Shown here one piece after another: positions 1 through 9,500 of a stretch of DNA of 64,000 nucleotides. The notes under the pieces are model-generated. The model saw nothing but the letters and a program-made list of their open reading frames with translations, was not told the origin of the DNA and made no database searches. This DNA is from Stenomitos frigidus ULC18 (GTDB lineage: Bacteria > Cyanobacteriota > Cyanobacteriia > Leptolyngbyales > Leptolyngbyaceae): NCBI RefSeq assembly GCF_003003795.1, contig NZ_PVWK01000083.1, positions 124,001 to 188,000 on the forward strand, given 5' to 3'. Made by a program: the position numbers and the translations under genes. The first letter of the stretch is position 1. Each line of letters begins with the position of its first letter.

Positions 1-84
1 AGTATCAGAGACTCGCTGACGAGTGTTGAAGACTCATTCACGAGTATCAGAGACTCATTCGCGAGTGTCTGAGGTGCGTGCGTG
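1..84. repeat. 21-bp tandem repeat at the window edge
   Basis: Three clear 21-bp units (1-21, 22-42, 43-63) and a decayed fourth. Each is built around an AGACTC core and begins with AGT. On the minus strand the array is open in one frame and reads as a seven-residue period rich in N-E-S-L, but no start codon was found upstream. It is either the end of a gene that runs off the left edge or a non-coding minisatellite. Confidence 0.6.
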
Positions 85-134
85 CGGTGTGCAGGTGCGG
101 CGAGGAGGGTTTGCAGGTGGCTGGCGAGGAGGAG

Positions 135-200
135 AGAAACCGGGTTTCTAAGCCTGGTCTGGAGGCTCAACGGCATTGCTTCGTAGAGAAACCCGGTTCT
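135..200. repeat. paired AGAAACC/GGTTTCT palindromes
   Basis: Two near-identical short palindromes lie 40 bases apart, at 135-149 (AGAAACC-GGGTTTCT) and 187-200. They sit in the gap downstream of the TPR gene. They look like a dispersed palindromic repeat and could act as weak hairpins at the 3' end of that transcript; no run of T follows, so a terminator role is not assured. Confidence 0.4.
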
Positions 201-262
201 GACCCCACTAATGCTACAGGCTACCGAGAGAGGAACCGCCATAGTTTTTGGAGCCGATTTTC

Positions 263-2017
263 TTAGTTGCTGTTCTCAGATGCAAGTTTCGATCGCAACC
301 CTTCAAGGTTTTCACGCCGACTAAGCGTTTTAGGGTGGTTCTCACCCAGTAGCCGATTACCCATTTCCAGCGCCTGTACATATAGCGGTTCGGCTTCGCT
401 GTAGCGTCCCTGTGACTCATAGAGATATGCCAGGTTGTTAAGGCGTGTTGCCACTTTGGGATGGTCTTCTCCCAGCAGCCGTTTGTCCATTTCCAGCGCC
501 TGCAGGCAAAGCGGTTCGGCTTCGCTGTAGCGTCCCTGTGACTCATAGAGATATGCCAGGTTGTTGAGACTGGTTGCCACATCGGGATGGTCTTCTCCCA
601 GCAGCCGTTTACTCATCTCCAGCGCCTGCAGGCAAAGCGGTTCGGCTTCGCTGTAGCGTCCCTGCGATGCGTAGAGATTTGCCAGGTTGTTAAGGCGTGT
701 TGCCACTTTGGGATGGTCTTCTCCCAGCAGCCGTTTGTCCATTTCCAGCGCTTGCAGGTAGAGCGGTTCAGCTTCGCTGTAGCGTCCCTGCGATTCGTAG
801 AGGGATGCCAGGTTGTTAAGGCGTGTTGCCACATCGGGATGGTCGTCACCCAGCAGCCATTTGCTCATTTCCAGCGCCTGCACGTACAGCGGTTCGGCTT
901 CGCTATAGCGTCCCTGCGAGTCGTAGAGAGATGCCAGGTTGTTGAGGTCGGTTGCCACAGCAGGATGGTCTTCTCCCAGCAAACGTTTGTTCATTTCCAG
1001 CGCTTGCAGGTACAGCGGTTCGGCTTCGCTATAGCGTCCCTGCGATTCGTAGAGTAATGCCAGGTTGTTGAGACTGATTGCCACATCGGGGTGGTCTTCA
1101 CCCAGCAGTCGTTTCCTCATGTCTAACGTTCGTAAGTAGAGCGCTTCGGCTTTGCTGTAGTTGCCCTGATCCTTGTAGAGTAGACCGAGCCAACCCAGGC
1201 TATCTGCCAGGTCTATCTCCTGTCCCAGTTCGGTTTGTAAGTCTGCGGCTTTTTGGAAGTAGCCGATCGCTTCTCCCATCTCCTGCTGATAGTCGATCGC
1301 CTCTCCTCGTTGCAGCCTGCCTGCATAGATTTGTCCCATCTGGCTATACAGGTTTGCCAGCAGGGGGTCTTTAGGCTGGTTTGCCTCCGTTTGGGCAATC
1401 AGCGCTTTCAGATCTTCCAGGGGCAGCAGGTGATCGTCGTCTGCCGATAAGTTCAAGTCGTCGAGGACGGGACGGATTGCCTCAATCTGGCTGCTTCGCA
1501 CCGCACCCGATTTCCGCGAGGTGAAGCGAAACACGCCTTTGCGCCAGCTCCAGAAGTCGGGGGCATGGCGTGCCAACTGTCCCAAAAGCTGGTGCGTCAC
1601 CCAGAGGACGATGGGGAAGTGAAAGTCGCGCAATGCCTCCCGCGTCCACTGGAGGTAGCCGAAGAAAATCTCTTGCTCGGAGCGTTCCTCGCCCAGCTTG
1701 AGGAAGAAAAGCTGCTCGGTTCCGGTGATGGTGACAACCGCTCTACCGCCATTGCGGAGATACTCGTCGTCCTGGACTTTCGCTCGGATGGTCTGGGTGA
1801 GGCTGGGTTCGACACGCTGAATCGGTAAGCGATAGTTGCGGATGTCAGGGGCGAGTTCGGCTTCGTAGCGGCTGATGATGTCGTCCCGCAGGCGGCTGTC
1901 ATCGCAGACGGCAAGCAGCAGGCTCAAGGTGCCTTCGCCAGCTTCAATGCTGACGATCAACTCGTCGTAAGCCTCTTCGTTTTGCTCGTCGGGGTCTACC
2001 CGGTTTGCCCCAGTCAT
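263..2017 (-). CDS. TPR-repeat protein, partner of the upstream ATPase
   Basis: A 584-residue protein with two parts. Residues about 20-190 form an alpha/beta region with hydrophobic strand-like segments such as RAVVTITG and FPIVLWVTHQ. This resembles a P-loop fold, but no Walker A motif is visible. Residues from about 265 to the end are seven 42-residue tetratricopeptide repeats of the kinesin-light-chain type, each ending near LLGEDHP. Neighbouring repeats are so alike that the DNA is a 126-bp tandem array. The ATG directly follows the TAG of the upstream ATPase gene (TAGATG), so the two are co-transcribed and translationally coupled. TPR arrays of this kind bind protein partners. A sensing or scaffold role for the ATPase is inferred; the pathway is unknown. 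Confidence 0.85.
   Translation of the reverse strand: MTGANRVDPDEQNEEAYDELIVSIEAGEGTLSLLLAVCDDSRLRDDIISRYEAELAPDIRNYRLPIQRVEPSLTQTIRAKVQDDEYLRNGGRAVVTITGTEQLFFLKLGEERSEQEIFFGYLQWTREALRDFHFPIVLWVTHQLLGQLARHAPDFWSWRKGVFRFTSRKSGAVRSSQIEAIRPVLDDLNLSADDDHLLPLEDLKALIAQTEANQPKDPLLANLYSQMGQIYAGRLQRGEAIDYQQEMGEAIGYFQKAADLQTELGQEIDLADSLGWLGLLYKDQGNYSKAEALYLRTLDMRKRLLGEDHPDVAISLNNLALLYESQGRYSEAEPLYLQALEMNKRLLGEDHPAVATDLNNLASLYDSQGRYSEAEPLYVQALEMSKWLLGDDHPDVATRLNNLASLYESQGRYSEAEPLYLQALEMDKRLLGEDHPKVATRLNNLANLYASQGRYSEAEPLCLQALEMSKRLLGEDHPDVATSLNNLAYLYESQGRYSEAEPLCLQALEMDKRLLGEDHPKVATRLNNLAYLYESQGRYSEAEPLYVQALEMGNRLLGENHPKTLSRRENLEGLRSKLASENSN
330..1215 (-). repeat. 126-bp tandem array encoding seven TPR units
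   Basis: Inside the TPR gene, about seven 126-bp units (42 codons) are highly similar at the DNA level, including the synonymous positions of the segment encoding GRYSEAEPL. The first unit, nearest the middle of the gene, is the most diverged. Such uniformity points to recent expansion or gene conversion and predicts length variation between strains. Confidence 0.8.
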
Positions 2018-3313
2018 CTAGATTAAGTCCCGATCGCTCAACAGTTCCACAACGATCGGATGCACGTCGTACCAGACCTTGCGGTTACGATACTCCAGCA
2101 CATGGAGTCCGTGTAGTAAGTCCAAAAATTCTTTCTGAGTCGGGTCATCGGGCAGGAATTCGGTGTAAACCTGCTGGAGAATGGCGTAGTCCAACTTGCC
2201 GAGCCGTAGCGCAAAATCGTTTCGCAGCTTATTCACTGCTTCGTCGAGAACCTTCTCATCAATGGTGATCGCTTGGCGGGTGGGTTCGCGCCGAATTTGC
2301 AGGAGACAGCGCCGACAGGATTCGGTAGCAATGCGAATGAGTTCGCGCAGTACGCCACCACTGTAGAAAATGAGCGTTTCAGCAACGGCGCGATCGAGCA
2401 ACTGATCGGGAATGCGTTTGTGCAGAATGGCACACAAAAGATCCAGCACCTCTGGCTTGGGTTTGGCGTGAGGATTGTGTGCCTCTGCCTGGGGCAGCAG
2501 CTTCAACACAGGCATATTCACGATGCGGTTATTCATCTCCGACTCCACCATCGGTAGAATCTCTTTGTCCCGTAGTGCTGCGATCGGAATGGTGTAGATG
2601 ATGTGGAACGCAGGCAAACACAGCGCTTTGATATTGTCCTTAAAGATGGGTTTGACGACGGCTAAATCCAGCTTATCCAGATCATCAATGATCACCAGGA
2701 TGGTTTCTTTTTTTGCCGCTGTTCTCAACGCCGCCGCAATGATGTTGAGCTGTGCAACGAGTTCAGAGGCGTTCCGTTCAAACTTCTGCTTGATTTCTTT
2801 GCGCGTACCTGCGTTCGTCAGCAGCTTGAGTTGAATGACTTCTAACAGATTGACGTTGACGGAGGCTTCCCCTTTGAGTTCTTTTACATCGGTTTGGGTT
2901 TGCTCTGCCAGCCAGCGATGGATCACCGCTTGCGTCGATTTTGGAATCGGAATCTGACTCGTTTCAGCGGCAAGCATTAGCTTCACGGCGATCGCAAACA
3001 GGATATTCACATGATCGATATCCGAGTTCTCGACCGTATCTGCGATGGAAAACATCACGACCACATAGCGATCGGCGAGTTCTGGGCTGCGGCTCAATGC
3101 CGACAGCAGTGTTGATTTGCCACAGCCCCGGTGCCCCGAAAAGACAACCTTGCTGTCAGCCGTATCGCTATCCACAATCAGTTGCACTAACTGATCCAGA
3201 ATGTCCTCGCTGTAGTCCACATGGAAGCGAGCCAGAGACTCCGGGTCAAGCAATGGTCCCAGTTCGAGATTGCGGTAGGCGGTTTGAAACGCGGTCAGTA
3301 GTGGTTCAGCCAT
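2018..3313 (-). CDS. P-loop ATPase (STAND/AAA-like) with C-terminal winged-helix-like end
   Basis: A single NTPase domain with Walker A GHRGCGKST at about residues 60-70 and Walker B ILVIIDDLDKLD near the middle. A helical region follows, then a C-terminal segment (LDYAILQQVYTEFL...LLHGLHVLEYRNR) that looks like a winged helix. This order is common in STAND and other signal-transducing ATPases. The ATG at 3313 (MAEPLL) was chosen. An in-frame ATG at 3346 would add 11 residues, but its only purine-rich stretch touches the start codon. The TPR gene begins at the base after the stop, so the pair probably forms one complex. Function is not recognised: defence, stress signalling or transcription control are all possible. 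Confidence 0.8.
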   Translation of the reverse strand: MAEPLLTAFQTAYRNLELGPLLDPESLARFHVDYSEDILDQLVQLIVDSDTADSKVVFSGHRGCGKSTLLSALSRSPELADRYVVVMFSIADTVENSDIDHVNILFAIAVKLMLAAETSQIPIPKSTQAVIHRWLAEQTQTDVKELKGEASVNVNLLEVIQLKLLTNAGTRKEIKQKFERNASELVAQLNIIAAALRTAAKKETILVIIDDLDKLDLAVVKPIFKDNIKALCLPAFHIIYTIPIAALRDKEILPMVESEMNNRIVNMPVLKLLPQAEAHNPHAKPKPEVLDLLCAILHKRIPDQLLDRAVAETLIFYSGGVLRELIRIATESCRRCLLQIRREPTRQAITIDEKVLDEAVNKLRNDFALRLGKLDYAILQQVYTEFLPDDPTQKEFLDLLHGLHVLEYRNRKVWYDVHPIVVELLSDRDLI

Positions 3314-3403
3314 GAATAGGTGCGATCGGGATGCATACTCTATCATCCTCTATGCTTCAGAGGGTATCGCACTTTGCCTCAAAAGATTTGCCCCAAAACA
3401 GCT

Positions 3404-3431
3404 GTAGGGACGGTCCATGGAACGTCCCTAC
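3404..3431. repeat. 28-bp near-perfect palindrome GTAGGGACG...CGTCCCTAC
   Basis: An interspersed palindrome in the gap between the ATPase gene and pnp. It has the same length and the same ends (GTAGGG/CCCTAC) as the palindrome at 30395-30422, so both belong to one dispersed family. It would form a strong hairpin in RNA from either strand. Confidence 0.65.
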
Positions 3432-3460
3432 AAAAGGAATCTGGCAATTAGATTAGGTTT

Positions 3461-3572
3461 AGGACTTACGCACTTGCCCCCTTAAATCCCCCAATTCTGG
3501 GGGACTTTGATGTTCTTGCTCCCCCAGAATTGCGGGTTGGGGGGCGAATTCTGATTCATCTGCGTAAGTCCT
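3461..3572. mobile_element. MITE-like element with 12-bp perfect terminal inverted repeats
   Basis: The 112-bp segment starts with AGGACTTACGCA and ends with its exact reverse complement TGCGTAAGTCCT. The interior contains a second pair of opposed C-rich and G-rich blocks around CCCCCAATTCTGGGGG, so the whole can fold into a long hairpin. It encodes nothing. Size, ends and intergenic position fit a miniature inverted-repeat transposable element. No flanking target duplication was established. Confidence 0.65.
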
Positions 3573-3602
3573 GAGATTGTGTCTAACAACCAACAACCAT
3601 CC

Positions 3603-5753
3603 CTATCCCACAGCGGCGGCTTCCCGTGCTGCTGCTGCCTCATCGGGGTGAATGCCCAGACGAGTGAGGTTCACACGTCCCCGGTTGTCGATTTCGCGCA
3701 CCTTAACGATCACTTCATCGCCAAGATTTACTTCATCTTCCACCTTGCCCACGCGGTAGTCAGCCAGTTGCGAGATGTGGATCATGCCTTCTTTGCCGGG
3801 AAGGAACTCAACAAACGCGCCGATCGGAATGACCCGTGTCACTCTACCAACATACACATCACCCTGGTTGAGCTTGCGCGTCATGCCCTGGATGATGCTG
3901 CGTGCCTTCTTCGCCGATTCGCCATCGACCGACGAAATCGTGACAATACCAGTGTCTTCGATGTCGATCTTCGCGCCCGTTTCCTCGGTAATCCCTTTGA
4001 TGGTCTTACCACCAGGCCCAATGATCATGCCGATCATGTCAGGATCGATTTTAATGGTCAGCAGGCGAGGTGCAAACAGCGACATCTCGGCACGTGGCTG
4101 GTTGATTGCCTCCAGCATCTTCGACAGGATGTGCAGTCGGGCAGGCTTGGCTTCGTTGATTGCTTGCGCGATAACCGCTAACGGTAGACCGTTGAGCTTC
4201 ATGTCAAGCTGGAGTGCTGTGATACCTGTATCCGTACCTGCCACTTTGAAGTCCATGTCGCCAAGGAAGTCTTCAATGCCCTGAATGTCTGTCAGGATGC
4301 GGATTTCTTCGCCTTCTTTGATCAGACCCATCGCCGCCCCGCTCACCGGCTTGGTAATGGGCACGCCTGCATCCATCAGCGCCAGGGTGGAGCCAGACAC
4401 CGAACCCATTGAGGTCGAGCCATTAGACGACAGCACTTCGGAGACGACCCGCAGCACGTAGGGGAAGTCTTCTTTCGTTGGCAGGACGGGAATGAGTGCA
4501 CGTTCTGCCAGGGCACCGTGACCCACTTCACGGCGACCGGGGGTTCGCATGGGGCGTGTTTCACCCACGGAATAGGGTGGGAAGTTGTAGTGGTGCAGGT
4601 AGCGCTTCTTCTCATCGGGATGGAGGTCATCCATTTCCTGCGCATCACCAGGCGTACCTAGTGTCACAACCGACAAGACTTGCGTTAGTCCCCGGTTAAA
4701 CAAGCCACTGCCATGTACGCGTGGTGGTAAGACACCGACCCGACAGGAAATCGGACGCACTTCATCCAGCTTGCGACCGTCTACTCGAATTTTGTCTTCG
4801 ATCACCTGACGTCGCATGAGCGTTTTGGTGACTTCTTTGAAGGTGTTGCTCAACGCTTTGGGCGCTTTTGCAGCTGCCAGTTTGACCGGATCTTCAGCGG
4901 GAAGTTCGGCGATCGCGGCTACAACCGATGCCTTGATTTCGTCCAGCGCCGTATCCCGCACTGCCTTATCTTTCTCAAAGCGACCCAACACTTCTTTCAC
5001 TGGTTGTGTGACGCGCTCTTTGATGAAATTTTCGAGCGTCAAATCAACTTCGGGCGGTTCTTCTTTGACCTGTTCAATGCCCAGTTCCTTCAGCAAGTCC
5101 AACTGTGCCTGAATCAAATCGCGCACGGCTTCGTAGCCAAAGTCGATCGCCTCAATGATGTCTTGCTCTGGCAACTGGTTTGCGCCCGCTTCAACCATGA
5201 TCACACCATCGGGCGTGCCTGCTACAACGAGATCTAAATCACCCGCTTCGATTTCACTGAAGGTAGGGTTGATGACGAAATCATCGCCGACCAAGCCAAC
5301 GCGTACGGCTGCCATGGGCCCGTTAAACGGTAGCTTTGCCAGCAAGACGGCGATCGAGGCTCCGGTCACTGCGAGCACATCGGGGGGCACCCGATCGTCC
5401 ATCGACATCGTGGTTGCAACCACTTGAATATCATCCCGCAACCAGCCTGGAAACAGAGGACGCAAGGGGCGATCGATCAAACGACTGGTCAATGTAGCGC
5501 GTTCTGGCGGACGACCTTCACGTCTTAAAAAGCCACCGGGAATACGCCCAGCCGCATACAAGCGTTCTTCGTAATCAACTAACAACGGGAGGAAATCAAT
5601 CCCTTCTCTTCCAGCAGCGCGCGTTGCAGTGACCAAAACAGCAGTGTCTTCCGATTCAATGAGGACGGTTCCTCCTGCCTGTGGAGCGAGTAAACCAACC
5701 TTCAGCCGGATATCCCTACCATCAAAGGATATCGACTTCTCAAACTCTTTCAT
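3603..5753 (-). CDS. pnp: polyribonucleotide nucleotidyltransferase (PNPase)
   Basis: PNPase degrades RNA 3' to 5' by phosphorolysis and can add heteropolymeric tails, the main polyadenylation-like activity in cyanobacteria. The 716-residue protein has the family order: first RNase PH domain with [21 protein letters not shown], a helical linker, the second catalytic PH domain with [21 protein letters not shown], a KH domain ([16 protein letters not shown], about residue 560) and a C-terminal S1 domain ([21 protein letters not shown]). Length is normal. The ATG is preceded by AGAAGGA about ten bases upstream. It stands alone, with gaps of about 250 bp and 790 bp on its two sides. Confidence 0.97.
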   Translation of the reverse strand: MKEFEKSISFDGRDIRLKVGLLAPQAGGTVLIESEDTAVLVTATRAAGREGIDFLPLLVDYEERLYAAGRIPGGFLRREGRPPERATLTSRLIDRPLRPLFPGWLRDDIQVVATTMSMDDRVPPDVLAVTGASIAVLLAKLPFNGPMAAVRVGLVGDDFVINPTFSEIEAGDLDLVVAGTPDGVIMVEAGANQLPEQDIIEAIDFGYEAVRDLIQAQLDLLKELGIEQVKEEPPEVDLTLENFIKERVTQPVKEVLGRFEKDKAVRDTALDEIKASVVAAIAELPAEDPVKLAAAKAPKALSNTFKEVTKTLMRRQVIEDKIRVDGRKLDEVRPISCRVGVLPPRVHGSGLFNRGLTQVLSVVTLGTPGDAQEMDDLHPDEKKRYLHHYNFPPYSVGETRPMRTPGRREVGHGALAERALIPVLPTKEDFPYVLRVVSEVLSSNGSTSMGSVSGSTLALMDAGVPITKPVSGAAMGLIKEGEEIRILTDIQGIEDFLGDMDFKVAGTDTGITALQLDMKLNGLPLAVIAQAINEAKPARLHILSKMLEAINQPRAEMSLFAPRLLTIKIDPDMIGMIIGPGGKTIKGITEETGAKIDIEDTGIVTISSVDGESAKKARSIIQGMTRKLNQGDVYVGRVTRVIPIGAFVEFLPGKEGMIHISQLADYRVGKVEDEVNLGDEVIVKVREIDNRGRVNLTRLGIHPDEAAAAREAAAVG

Positions 5754-6547
5754 GTATTGTGTTATCCTTCTTTGTCGCTCTTTTTGTTTTCTTTCGCAAT
5801 CGTAGCATTGATATTCATATACGGCTTTTAATGCGGGCGATCGCCCAAAAGGAGCTGTTTAGACTGTTAAAAAAATGGAAAAAGCGGCTGAGCAGGCATA
5901 GCAAGCCACACACTGAAAGCTATGGCTAAGGCGTGTTTTGAGCGTTGAGTGCCTTGCCAGAGGCAATCCTTAAGACATCAAACAACCAGATAAGACTGCA
6001 GTGCCCTTACTTCAGGTTTCAGGTTGTACAATAAGAGTGATTATGCAATTGCGAATCGCGCAGCTATAGCCGATAAAGCCTACTTTTAGGATCTCGCTAT
6101 GATCGGGTTTTGCGTGTAGTGGCTTTCTACCCTGAGTTAACATTGCAGCGAAGCTCTGTAATGAAATGTATAGAAACGCTTTACCCCAGCTGATGTTGTC
6201 AACGATCGAACTGGGTCTTTAACAACATTAGTTAATACGATTCTCTTTGTTTTTGAGTCATCAAGATTGGGCTGAAACATTGCCACATTGATTCGCTACG
6301 ACACGCCTCTATTCCTGCTATGTTGGCGGATAGGGCGGATAACCGTGTTGACCATACGAAAGTTTTGCCAGCCAACCAGATCGCAGCCAGTAAACGGTTC
6401 TTTGGGGTGCTGCTAGAAGTGAAATTGTTCGTTTTCACCAAGAGTTGCTACCGTCGTGATTCATCACTGCATCTCAGCTACCGCCTTCCCAATGCTCCAT
6501 CACACTCAACGTTCCCCTTCAGCGCAGTCTGAATTCCTTTAACGCGC
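5754..6547. other. 794-bp intergenic region between divergent pnp and the SNF2 helicase gene
   Basis: The gap must hold the promoters of both divergent genes. Only short open frames occur (for example 6232-6441 minus and 6320-6532 plus, which overlap each other), with no recognisable product and unusual composition. No tRNA, long repeat or convincing riboswitch was seen. Confidence 0.5.
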
Positions 6548-9500
6548 ATGGCAATTTTACACGGTAGCTGGTTAATCCATTCTCAAGCGGATGCAGAAAC
6601 GCAAGCACATCAAGCGGCGGGAACAGTTTCCAGCGATCGCTCTACACCCTTTCAAGGCTCTCTTTTTTTGTGGGGAGAAGTCTGGCGCAGAATTGAGCCA
6701 GAGATGTTGCATGCTGGACAGTCTGACGTAGTAGTGGAAAGGCATCCGTTTGCGATGCCCCCGCTTGAGCTACTGGCTTTTTTGCGATCGCGCCAGCAGT
6801 CCGGCAAACTTCGCCTTCCAACCTCACTTCTGGAGTCGGTAGCAGAACCACCTACTGAAACGACCGTGAACGCAAAACGTGGGCGCTCCAAGCAGGGGAC
6901 GACGACAGTAGTCGAGGCGGCGGCACTATCCGGTCAATGGCAGACTCGGACACTAGCCATCCCGTCTCACGTCGCGGATGATGAATGGGAGCTACCAGCA
7001 GGCACGATTGTCCCACAACATTCTGCTGCCAACGACGATCGCGATTGTTTTCTGCATCCCTGGAACGTTGAAGGGCTTCACCTGAATGCGATAGAGGCCT
7101 TAGCGTTTCTGAACTCCTTACCCTTGGGCACCGTGGATGCTGACGACCCGTTGCTCGGTGGTGATTTGCGTTTCTGGTCTCATACTGCCCGCTGGAGTTT
7201 GGATCTATTAGCGCGATCGAAGTTTTTGCCGGGACTGGAGAGGGCAGAGGAGAGAGGGAAGCAAGGGGAGCAAGAAGAGAGAGGGGAGAGGAGTATTGGA
7301 TGGGCGCGGTGGCAACCGTTGCTGGATAGTGCCGTTGATCAGGTGCGGTGGAAGCATTTTGTCGATCGGATGCCCCTGGCATGTCGGATGTCTGAGGAGG
7401 AGGGCAGGAAGGCAGAAGAGCAAGAGGAGCAAAACTCAAAACTCTCTAGCTTGTCGGCGCAGAGCGCTACTCAAAACTCAAAACTCAAAACTCAAAACTC
7501 CCCCCTCGCTCTCCCCCTCCCCCTCTCTCCCCAAACGCTCCTCCAAGCCTTCATCAGCAGCACGCTGGATGCTCAGATCAGGCTACTGGCGCAGCGTCAT
7601 TTTGCGGCAGCGCCTGAGAAAGCCGCTTTGGGTGTTGTGAAGGTGGCGATCGCATCACCCGTGCGGGAGTGGCTACAGGCGTTGGGGCAAGCGACGGCAA
7701 GCGTTGACGCTGCGGGACTGGATTCTCTGGAAGCCGCACTCACCAACTGGACGGCTCCGTTACAGTACAACGGAGCGCAGCAGAATCTCTTTCGCACCTG
7801 TCTGTATCTGCATCCACCGCAAGCAAGTCAGAATCAGTGGTTGCTGGAATACTTTCTACAGTCAGCAGATGACGATGATTTTCTGGTGAGTGCACTCACG
7901 ATTTGGGGCAATCCTGTCGAGCAGTTGCACTATCGGGGGCGGACGATCGATCGACCACAAGAAACCCTGTTGATGGGCTTGGGGCTTGCCTCTCGTCTCT
8001 ATGCACCGATCGAGCCAAGTTTACAGGAAGCACGACCCCAGTTCTGTTCGCTCACGGCACTGCAGGCTTACGATTTTTTGAAAGTCACCGCATGGCGCTT
8101 GCAGGATAGTGGTTTGGGTGTAGTGCTGCCGCCTAGCCTCGCCAATCAGAGCGGCTGGGCGAATCGTCTGGGTCTGAAAATTCAAGCGCAGTCGGCAAAA
8201 CTCAACAAAGGGCAGGTACGCTTGGGGCTCCAAAGCCTGCTCAACTTTCGTTGGGAACTGTCGATTGGGGGACAAAGCCTGTCCAAAGCGGAGTTCGATC
8301 GCCTCGTTGCCCTCAACGCACCCCTGGTCGAAATCAATGGCGAATGGGTCGAACTGCGTCCACAAGACATTCGCGCGGCCCAAACCTTTTTTGCCAGTCG
8401 CAAAGACCAGACGGCACTTTCGCTAGAAGATGCCTTGCGGATTAGCACGGGTGATACACAGACGATCGAGAAATTGCCCGTCGTCAGCTTCGAGGCATCG
8501 GGGCCCTTACAAGAATTGATCACCACTCTCAGCGGCAATCGGCAAATCGAAGCACTGCCCACGCCTAAAAACTTCCGGGGTACACTGCGTCCATACCAGT
8601 CACGCGGGGTCGGCTGGCTGGCCTTTCTGGAACAATGGGGTTTGGGTGCCTGCCTTGCCGACGACATGGGCTTGGGCAAAACCATTCAGCTCATCGCCTT
8701 TCTGCTGCACCTGAAAGAGCAGAAAACCTTGGAGTATCCAACATTACTGGTTTGCCCAACCTCCGTGCTGGGCAACTGGGAGCGTGAGGTGAAAAAGTTT
8801 GGGCCGACGTTGACCGCCTTTTTGTACCACGGCGATAAGCGACCGCAAGGGAAAGCCTTTGCCAAGGCAGTGCAGGGCAAGGATCTCGTGATTACCAGCT
8901 ATGCGCTCATTCATCGCGATATCAAAAGTTTGCAGCCGATCGCGTGGCAAGGCGTGGTGCTAGACGAAGCGCAGAATGTCAAAAATCCGGACGCCAAGCA
9001 ATCTCAAGCAGTGCGAGAGCTTGACGCTCAGTTTCGCATTGCGCTGACGGGCACGCCTGTCGAAAATCGCCTGTCCGAACTCTGGTCGATCCTGGATTTC
9101 CTGAATCCTGGCTACCTGGGACCCAAAAACTTCTTCCAGCGCCGCTTTGCTACCCCAATCGAGCGCTATGGTGATACGGCCTCCTTGGCAACCTTGCGAT
9201 CGCTCGTCCAACCCTTCTTGCTGCGTCGCCTCAAGACCGATCGTGACATTATCCAGGACTTGCCCGAAAAGCAGGAAATGACGGTTTTCTGTGGGCTTTC
9301 CTCCGAGCAAGCCTCCCTCTACCAGCACACCGTCGAGCAATCGCTGAAAGACATCGAAGCCGCTGAAGGCATCCAGCGCAAGGGCATCATTCTCGCGCTG
9401 TTGGTCAAGCTGAAGCAAATCTGTAATCACCCAGCGCTTTTCTTGAAGGAAGACGGCGGGGAAGGAAAGGATAAAGGCTCAAGGATAAAGGATAAAAATA

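Noticed and set aside
587-1057. Plus-strand open frame of 156 residues with internal repeats
   Set aside because: It is the antisense shadow of the TPR array; its repeats follow the 126-bp period of that gene.
6232-6532. Two opposite small frames between pnp and the SNF2 gene
   Set aside because: They overlap each other, and neither has a recognisable domain or a good start context.
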